Source of the DNA: Mycolicibacterium tokaiense
GTDB lineage: Bacteria; Actinomycetota; Actinomycetes; Mycobacteriales; Mycobacteriaceae
DNA length: 64,000 nt
NCBI RefSeq assembly: GCF_010725885.1
Contig: NZ_AP022600.1
Span: 4,960,001-5,024,000, forward strand
Reading direction: 5' to 3'
Part shown: positions 58,416 through 64,000 of the stretch, one piece after another
How the letters are laid out: every line of letters begins with the position of its first letter
Numbering within the stretch: position 1 is the stretch's first letter
The notes under the pieces: model-generated
Told to the model about the DNA's origin: nothing
Database searches by the model: none
The model's input: the letters and a program-made list of their open reading frames with translations, nothing else
Position numbers and translations under genes: made by a program

Positions 58416-60569
58416 GTGACCGCTGTGGATGCCGGACTCGTCGACCTCGCGAACCGTTTCGGGGTCGCCACTGCCTACACCGACTGGACCGGCCGCACGG
58501 TCGACGTCCCCGAGTCCACGCTGGTGTCGGTACTTGCCGCCCTGGGCGTCGACGTCGGCTCGCCCGAATTGCGGGCGGCGGCGGTCACCGACCAGGAACG
58601 CGCGTACTGGGCCAGGCCACTGCCGCCCGCCGTCGTCGGGCGGGCCGGGACCGACACCACCTTCTGGGTGCACGTCACCCACGGCGCCGACGCCCACGTG
58701 TGGGTGCGGCTCGAAGACGGCACCGTGCGCACCGGCACGCGGCAGCTGGACAACTTCACCCCGCCCTTCGACCTCGACGGCCGCCTGGTCGGGGAAGCCA
58801 CGTTCGCGCTCCCCGGCGATCTGCCGCTGGGCTATCACCGGCTGCATCTGCGCTCCGGCGACACCGAGACCAGCACTGCCCTGATCGTGACGCCGCGCTG
58901 GCTCGGGGTGCCCGCCCGGCTGGGCAACCGCCGCACCTGGGGTTTGGCCACCCAGCTCTACAGCGTGCGGTCTGCCCGGTCGTGGGGGGTCGGTGATCTG
59001 ACCGACCTCACCGATCTGGCAGTGTGGTCGGGCGCGCGGCACGGCGCCGGCTACGTCCTGGTCAATCCCCTGCACGCCGCCGAGCCCACCACGCCGATGG
59101 AACCCTCGCCGTATCTGCCCACATCCCGGCGGTTCGTGAACCCGATCTACCTGCGGGTGGAGGCCATCCCGGAGTACGCGGACCTGACCAAGCGCAGCAA
59201 GGTGCGGGAACTGCGTGACGAGGTGCGCAAGCGCGCCCGCAAGCACGACAGTATCGACCGGGACGCCTCGTGGTCGGCGAAGCGCAAGGCGCTCAAGCTC
59301 ATTCACCGCGTCGAGCGCACCGCCGGGCGCGAGCTGGCCTATCAGGCGTTCCGCACCCGGGAGGGCAAGGCCCTCGACGATTTCGCGGCGTGGTGTGCTC
59401 TCGCCGACAGGCACGGCGCGGACTGGCACCAGTGGCCGGAGGCGCTGCGGCACCCCGACTCCCCCGCGGTCGCCCGGTTCGCCGACAAGTACGCCGAAGC
59501 GGTGGATTTCCACCGCTGGTTGCAGTGGCAGCTCGACGACCAGCTGGCCGGCGCGCAGTCCGCCGCCGTGCGTGCAGGGATGGCGCTGGGCATCATGGCC
59601 GACCTCGCCGTGGGGGTGCATCCCAACGGCGCCGACGCCTGGGCGCTGCAGGACATCCTGGCCCTCGGTGTCACCGCGGGCGCACCGCCGGACGAGTACA
59701 ACCAGCTGGGCCAGGACTGGTCCCAGCCGCCCTGGCGACCCGACCAGCTGGCCGAGGCGGAGTACCAACCGTTCCGCGCGCTCATCCAGGCGGTGCTGCG
59801 CCATGCCGGCGGGGTGCGCATCGACCACATCATCGGCCTGTTCCGGTTGTGGTGGATTCCCCAGGGCGCGTTGCCCACCGAGGGCACCTACGTTCGCTAC
59901 GACCACGAGGCGATGATCGGGATCGTCGCACTGGAGGCGCACCGGGCCGGTGCGGTGGTGGTGGGTGAGGACCTGGGCACCGTCGAACCCTGGGTGCGGG
60001 ACTACCTCGCCGAGCGCGGACTGCTCGGCACCTCGATCCTCTGGTTCGAGACCGATCACCAGGGCGCCGGCGGTCCGCTGCCCGCCGAGCGGTGGCGCGA
60101 GTACTGCCTGTCCTCGGTCACCACGCACGACCTGCCGCCCACCGCGGGCTATCTGGCCGGCGACCATGTGCAGCTGCGGGAGTCGCTGGGGTTGTTGACC
60201 CGCCCGGTCGAGGAGGAACTGGCATCCGACAACGCCGCCAAGGCGGCGTGGATCGCCGAGCTGCAGCGGGTCGGCCTGCTGCCGGGTGGGCCCGGCATCG
60301 AGGAGCCGACGCCGGAGCAGACCATCCTGGCGCTGTACCGCTACCTGGGCCGGACGCCGTCGCGGCTGCTGTCGGTGGCCCTGACCGATGCGGTGGGCGA
60401 TCGCCGGGCGCAGAATCAGCCCGGCACGATCGACGAGTATCCCAATTGGCGTGTGCCCCTGACCGATTCCCGTGGCAAGCCGGTGCTCTTGGAGAAGATC
60501 TTCGACGACCCGAACGCCGCGGTGCTGTGCGAGGCCATGCACTCCATCGTCACGCCCCGCACCACCTAG
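58416..60569 (+). CDS. malQ: 4-Alpha-glucanotransferase
   Basis: A 717-residue amylomaltase of glycoside hydrolase family 77, which moves alpha-1,4-glucan segments in maltodextrin and glycogen metabolism. The three catalytic residues are visible in HAGGVRIDHIIGLFRLWWIP (nucleophile Asp), AVVVGEDLGTVEPWV (acid Glu) and SSVTTHDLPPTAGYLAGDHV (Asp). The N-terminal ~150 residues form the extra domain seen in mycobacterial MalQ. The GTG at 58416 gives TAVDAGLVDLANRFG, matching the homologue; ATG at 58407 is an alternative. Confidence 0.95.
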   Translation: MTAVDAGLVDLANRFGVATAYTDWTGRTVDVPESTLVSVLAALGVDVGSPELRAAAVTDQERAYWARPLPPAVVGRAGTDTTFWVHVTHGADAHVWVRLEDGTVRTGTRQLDNFTPPFDLDGRLVGEATFALPGDLPLGYHRLHLRSGDTETSTALIVTPRWLGVPARLGNRRTWGLATQLYSVRSARSWGVGDLTDLTDLAVWSGARHGAGYVLVNPLHAAEPTTPMEPSPYLPTSRRFVNPIYLRVEAIPEYADLTKRSKVRELRDEVRKRARKHDSIDRDASWSAKRKALKLIHRVERTAGRELAYQAFRTREGKALDDFAAWCALADRHGADWHQWPEALRHPDSPAVARFADKYAEAVDFHRWLQWQLDDQLAGAQSAAVRAGMALGIMADLAVGVHPNGADAWALQDILALGVTAGAPPDEYNQLGQDWSQPPWRPDQLAEAEYQPFRALIQAVLRHAGGVRIDHIIGLFRLWWIPQGALPTEGTYVRYDHEAMIGIVALEAHRAGAVVVGEDLGTVEPWVRDYLAERGLLGTSILWFETDHQGAGGPLPAERWREYCLSSVTTHDLPPTAGYLAGDHVQLRESLGLLTRPVEEELASDNAAKAAWIAELQRVGLLPGGPGIEEPTPEQTILALYRYLGRTPSRLLSVALTDAVGDRRAQNQPGTIDEYPNWRVPLTDSRGKPVLLEKIFDDPNAAVLCEAMHSIVTPRTT

Positions 60570-60574
60570 ACGTC

Positions 60575-60629
60575 CACACTGCATTCAGCGCGAAGAAGTG
60601 CGAGTGACGGGCGCGCTGAGTGCAGTGTG
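60575..60629. repeat. Intergenic palindrome after malQ
   Basis: CACACTGCATTCAGCGCG (60575-60592) and CGCGCTGAGTGCAGTGTG (60612-60629) pair over 18 bases with one mismatch; the loop is 19 bases. It lies between convergent gene ends and may terminate both. Confidence 0.85.
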
Positions 60630-60647
60630 AACGGGATCGACGACGCG

Positions 60648-61673
60648 CTACGCCTGCAACGCCTGTTGCCCGAAGGAGTTCACCGCCAATGACCCCTCGG
60701 GCAGCACGACCTCGCCGGCCTCGACGCGTGCCCGCAGATAGGCGAAGGTCTGCGCCGTCTGCGCGAACAGGTGCTCGCCTGCGCGCAGCGGTGTGCGCAC
60801 CGGAGCTCCTGCGGTGACGAACTGCGGCAACGGTTTGACCTCGGTGTCGTAGTCGACGTTGAAGAACAGCGGGAACGAGTACCGTTCCTCGCGCACCTTG
60901 CGCACCCGGTGGCTGGTGGCGACGAACGCTCCGTTGGTCCACAGCTCGAGCATGTCGCCGATGTTGACGACGTAGGTGCCCTCGATGGGTGGGACGTCGA
61001 TCCACTCGCCGTTGCCGTTGAGCACCTCCAGCCCGGGGGCGGTGGGCTTGAGCAGCGTGAAGCACTCGTAGTCACTGTGTGCACCGATGCCCAGGGCGTC
61101 TTCGGCGTCGGGGTTGAACGGATAGTGCACCAACCGCAGCTGACTCGGGGTCTTGGTGGCGTGGCGGGTGAAGGTGTCGGGGTCCTCCCCCAACGCGACG
61201 GCGAACGCCCACAGCAGCTTGTGCCCCACCTCGAGTACAGAGGTGTAGTAGGCGGTCACCGCCTCGGCGAAGCCGGGCAGCTCCGGCCACGTGTTCGGCC
61301 CCAGCATGGGATTGCCGGCCAGGTAGTCGGGGTCATCGGCGGGAAGGTCCAGCGCGGTGTCGAAAGCCTCTTTGAGATCGGGCTTCTCGCCGTTGAGTCC
61401 CTCTTCGCCGACGGGAACGTAACCGCGATGACACTGCGACAACCCGATGTAGGAGCGCATCTTCTCATCGAGCGGCAGCGCGAAGAACTCCTTGGTGGCG
61501 GCCAACAGGGCGTCGAAGCACGCCGGCTCGATGTCCGCACCGCTGATGTAGAAGAACCCGACATCGCGTGCAGCGCGGCCCAATTCGGCTGCCACCGCTT
61601 CCCGGTCGCTGAGCTGCTCTGAATACAGTCCACTGATGTCGATGACGGGCACCGAGGTGAATGCTGCAGTCAT
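60648..61673 (-). CDS. 2-Oxoglutarate/Fe(II) oxygenase, isopenicillin-N-synthase family
   Basis: A 341-residue jelly-roll oxygenase with the DIOX_N region (VPVIDISGLYSEQ, ARDVGFFYISG) and iron triad His199, Asp201 (GAHSDYECFTLL) and His255 (ATSHRVRKV). Arg264 in RYSFPLFFN is the expected 2-oxoglutarate contact. YVPVGEEGLNGEKPDLKEAF resembles ethylene-forming enzyme and thymine-hydroxylase-like relatives. Its ATG overlaps the preceding gene's stop (ATGA), the last link in a coupled operon with allantoinase and a racemase. That context suggests oxidation of a purine or pyrimidine breakdown product, but this is inference. Confidence 0.85.
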   Translation of the reverse strand: MTAAFTSVPVIDISGLYSEQLSDREAVAAELGRAARDVGFFYISGADIEPACFDALLAATKEFFALPLDEKMRSYIGLSQCHRGYVPVGEEGLNGEKPDLKEAFDTALDLPADDPDYLAGNPMLGPNTWPELPGFAEAVTAYYTSVLEVGHKLLWAFAVALGEDPDTFTRHATKTPSQLRLVHYPFNPDAEDALGIGAHSDYECFTLLKPTAPGLEVLNGNGEWIDVPPIEGTYVVNIGDMLELWTNGAFVATSHRVRKVREERYSFPLFFNVDYDTEVKPLPQFVTAGAPVRTPLRAGEHLFAQTAQTFAYLRARVEAGEVVLPEGSLAVNSFGQQALQA

Positions 61674-62269
61674 GGTGTCACTTCTCCTTCGCTGTCGAGC
61701 ACAGTCCATGTCTGGGAGGCGCGCACCGTGAGCGTGCGGTCGTGCACCCGCGGCGCCAGATCGGTGCCGCAGTGGCCGGAACCCGAGGAGTCGGTGATCT
61801 CCCACCGCTGTCCGGTCACCGCCCCCAGGGAGATCTCGGTCCCGGCGCCGGTGTGTGCGGCCCATCCGAACAGGTCGCCGACCCGCAGCAGCAACGCACG
61901 GGCACCGCCGGGACCTGCCAGCGTCAACGCCCAGCGGGGCCCGGCGACGGGATGCAGCACCCAGTGCTCGACGTAGTCGGCGTGCACCCCGGTCTCCACC
62001 AGAACCCCGTCGTCCCAGTGCATCCGGCCCTCGTCCGGGAATTCACCGACAGGCTGCAGGCCGGTGAAGCGGTCCCAGGTGAACACCTCCCCGCTCTGAC
62101 GTAGCCACCCGGCGAAGCCGTCCTGCGCCGCCGGGTTCGCGGGCACCGGTGTGCGCAGGTCGACGAACGCGGTGAGGCCCTGTAACCAGCGCACATCGCT
62201 ACTGGTGTCCCGGGATCCGTCGGCGTCGATGAGCAGCGTGCGCCGCCACAGCCCGGTGCACTCCGACAT
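61670..62269 (-). CDS. Unrecognised conserved-looking protein, possibly Hri1-like
   Basis: A 199-residue protein without signal or membrane segments. It starts MSECTGLWRRTLLIDADGSR and continues VRWLQGLTAFVDLRTPVP, GFAGWLRQSGEVFTWDRFTG and VETGVHADYVEHWVLHPVAG. This pattern of strands resembles the lipocalin-like halves of the Hri1 family, which I mention with low confidence. The ATG at 62269 is chosen; GTG at 62275 is possible. It lies 11 bases after the racemase gene and overlaps the oxygenase gene, so it belongs to the same unit, and may bind a ligand or act as a partner. Confidence 0.6.
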   Translation of the reverse strand: MSECTGLWRRTLLIDADGSRDTSSDVRWLQGLTAFVDLRTPVPANPAAQDGFAGWLRQSGEVFTWDRFTGLQPVGEFPDEGRMHWDDGVLVETGVHADYVEHWVLHPVAGPRWALTLAGPGGARALLLRVGDLFGWAAHTGAGTEISLGAVTGQRWEITDSSGSGHCGTDLAPRVHDRTLTVRASQTWTVLDSEGEVTP

Positions 62270-62280
62270 CCGCACCCCGG

Positions 62281-63027
62281 TCACAGCCCCAGCCCCAGCG
62301 CCGTCGACAGCGGCCACTGGCTGCGCGGGTTCGGCGGTGTTCCGCCGCCCACCTTCCTGGCCTGCAATCCCAGTCCCACCAGCGACTGCGCCAGCACCAC
62401 TGCGGCAGCCACCCCGTCGATCGCGGGGACACCCAGTCGCGCCGTGATCGCTTCGGTCACCCCGGCCATGCCCGCGCACCCCAGGCAGATGACGTCGGCG
62501 CCGTCCTCGTCCATCGCCCGTTGCGCCTCGGCCACGATGGCGTCCACCGCGCCGGACGGATCGGCGTCCACCGCGGCGGTGCCGAGGCCGCACGCGCGCA
62601 CCGAGGCGCAGTGGGCGGACAGGCCCGCCAGCAGCAGACGGTCCTCGATGGCCGGGATGGACGCGGCCAGGGTGGTGATCACCGAGAACCTGCGGCCCAC
62701 CAGATGCGCCAGATGCACGGCAGCTTCGGCGATGTCGAGCACCGGCACGGTCAGCAGTTCCTGCAGGGCGTCTTTGCCGTGTTCACCGAACCCGGCCAGG
62801 ATCACCGCATCGAAGTCGAAGCTGCCGGCGTCCAGCAGCCGCGCGGTCAGATCCAGGACCCCGACCGCGCAGAGGTAGCTCTCGGCGGCCGAGTCCACCG
62901 CCTCGGCACCGAACAGCGGTGACCTCGTGACGATCTGAGTGCCGGGGGCCGCCGCCGCACGGGCCGCCCCATCGATCTCGGCCGTCATGCTGGCCGAGGT
63001 GTTGACATTGCACACCAAGATCCTCAT
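62281..63027 (-). CDS. Asp/Glu/hydantoin racemase family protein
   Basis: A 248-residue racemase-fold protein: MRILVCNVNTSASMTAEIDG is the normal family start, and ADVICLGCAGMAGVTEAITA carries the second catalytic Cys (Cys184). The first catalytic Cys of hydantoin or allantoin racemases should fall in LAGFGEHG, where Gly79 stands. It may therefore be a decarboxylase-like or isomerase-like member rather than a two-base racemase. The ATG overlaps the allantoinase stop (ATGA). Confidence 0.8.
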   Translation of the reverse strand: MRILVCNVNTSASMTAEIDGAARAAAAPGTQIVTRSPLFGAEAVDSAAESYLCAVGVLDLTARLLDAGSFDFDAVILAGFGEHGKDALQELLTVPVLDIAEAAVHLAHLVGRRFSVITTLAASIPAIEDRLLLAGLSAHCASVRACGLGTAAVDADPSGAVDAIVAEAQRAMDEDGADVICLGCAGMAGVTEAITARLGVPAIDGVAAAVVLAQSLVGLGLQARKVGGGTPPNPRSQWPLSTALGLGL

Positions 63028-64000
63028 GCCGCGACCACCGCATCCACTTGCCGTCCGGCCACCCACGTCTGCAGCACGGCGCCGTCGAGATGCCTGCCGT
63101 GATAGGGCGTCACCGGATGCCGGTGGTGCAGGCGGGTCGCGTCCACCGGCTCCGATGCCGCGGGGTCGAAGACGGTCAGGTCGGCGCGGGTGCCCACCGC
63201 GATGCGGCCGCGGTCGGTCAGTCCGGCCAGCGCCGCGGGTTGTGCGGCCATCCACCGGCACACCTGCGGCAGTGTCACCCCGCGCCGGCGCGCCTGGGTC
63301 CACACCGCCCGCAACCCCAGCTGCAGGGAGCTGATGCCGCCGAAGGCAGCTCTGAAATCACCGGCCGGCTTGAGGTGCGGGGCGCACGGCGAATGATCCG
63401 ACACCACCATGTCCAGCACCCCGCCACCCAGCGCGGCCCAGAGTCGTTCGCGGTTGTCGGCCTGGCGGATGGGCGGACAGACCGCGTATTCAGTTGCTTC
63501 GCAAGGGATCTGCGCGGCGTCGAAGCTGAGGTAGTGCGGGCAGGTTTCCGCGGTGACCGGCAGTCCGTCGGCCTTGGCCGCAGCCAGCAGCGGCAGCACC
63601 TCGGCGCTCGAGACATGCACGATGTGGGTACGCGCACCGGTGCGGCGGACCTGCTCGAGCACCAGTGACACCGCACCCACCTCCGCGGCATCCGGGCGGC
63701 TGTGCAGGAAGTCGACATAGGCAGGGCCGCCGATCACCGCTCCGGCGGGCAGCAGCTCGGCGTGCACCAGCAGGACCGAGTCCAGCGTCGCCACCGCCTC
63801 CATGGCGCGGCCCAGCTGATCGGCGTCCAGCGGCGGGAAAGCCGCGTTGCCGGAGTCGGCCAGGAAGCACTTGAAGCCCAAGCAGCCCGCTGCACGCAGC
63901 TCGGCCAACACCTGCGGGGTGTCCACGTTCTCCGGTACCACCCCGCCCCAGAAACCCACGCTCACCCGGCAATGGCCCTCTGCGGCAGCCCTCTTGGCAG
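63024..64000 (-). CDS. allB: Allantoinase/hydantoinase-type amidohydrolase (N-terminus beyond window)
   Basis: The C-terminal ~325 residues of a cyclic amidohydrolase that matches allantoinase most closely: AAAEGHCRVSVGFWGGVVPE, GFKCFL with the carboxylated Lys, LLVHAE, THIVHVSSAEVLPLL and VVSDHSPCAPHLKPAGDF with the final metal Asp. It ends with the family's amidohydrolase C-domain (ADLTVFDPAASEPVDATRLH, VTPYHGR). Coding continues past 64000 with no stop, so the internal GTG at 63965 is not the start. Allantoinase opens allantoin to allantoate; a related hydantoin substrate is possible. Confidence 0.85.
   Translation of the reverse strand, partial: AKRAAAEGHCRVSVGFWGGVVPENVDTPQVLAELRAAGCLGFKCFLADSGNAAFPPLDADQLGRAMEAVATLDSVLLVHAELLPAGAVIGGPAYVDFLHSRPDAAEVGAVSLVLEQVRRTGARTHIVHVSSAEVLPLLAAAKADGLPVTAETCPHYLSFDAAQIPCEATEYAVCPPIRQADNRERLWAALGGGVLDMVVSDHSPCAPHLKPAGDFRAAFGGISSLQLGLRAVWTQARRRGVTLPQVCRWMAAQPAALAGLTDRGRIAVGTRADLTVFDPAASEPVDATRLHHRHPVTPYHGRHLDGAVLQTWVAGRQVDAVVAA

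Overview
The window is high-GC actinobacterial DNA with GTG starts and apparently leaderless promoters. Its central part follows the Mycobacterium tuberculosis Rv1860 to Rv1819c gene order, inverted: apa, an SDR protein, an LLM oxidoreductase, ndh, ureDGFCBA, a hotdog thioesterase, blaI and an M56 peptidase, gnd, guaB1, two CNNM proteins, glcB, a VWA protein, gcvP, resR, a bifunctional nuclease, ftsR, garA, gcvH, the DUF881/SBP trio, pgsA2, secA2 and bacA. Many non-tuberculosis genes at both flanks point to an environmental, probably fast-growing, Mycolicibacterium-type organism. Gene names come from recognising the proteins by eye; no database search was run.

Layout: 1-6.7 kb holds a truncated aldehyde dehydrogenase coupled to a double-domain CoA-transferase, phosphoketolase, a CPBP protease and a small stress-type membrane protein. 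6.7-12.2 kb holds apa, an SDR-like protein, a recent tandem pair of LLM oxidoreductases and type II NADH dehydrogenase. 12.2-17 kb is the urease operon without ureE, then a thioesterase with a partial 3'-end duplication. 17-18 kb is a gene under an IdeR-type iron box. 18-30 kb carries BlaI and its M56 peptidase, central carbon and purine enzymes, CNNM transport proteins behind two small upstream ORFs, malate synthase G and an anchored SBP/VWA protein. 30-37 kb carries the glycine cleavage and regulatory block, with a tandem glycine riboswitch before gcvP. 37-47 kb is the envelope block, ending in two consecutive BacA-type ABC transporters. 47-52 kb is accessory: a KstR-box flavoprotein/VOC operon, an ArsR/SRPBCC pair, a TetR divergent from a deazaflavin reductase with two matching operators, and a secreted serine protease. 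52-60.6 kb has an esterase/sterol desaturase/amine-oxidase-like operon, a paired SMR exporter, an MFS transporter and malQ. 60.6-64 kb is a four-gene coupled operon: allantoinase (truncated by the window end), an Asp/Glu-type racemase, an unrecognised protein and a 2-oxoglutarate/Fe(II) oxygenase.

Functionally, gcvP and gcvH sit beside GarA, the FHA switch on TCA and glutamate flux. Malate synthase, 6-phosphogluconate dehydrogenase, phosphoketolase and NDH-2 cover central carbon and respiration. Urease and the allantoinase operon suggest nitrogen scavenging. The least explained parts are the 2OG-oxygenase operon at the right edge, the small-ORF leader before the CNNM genes, and the iron-box gene whose 3' end carries a second box-like sequence. 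No tRNA, rRNA, CRISPR array or insertion sequence was seen.
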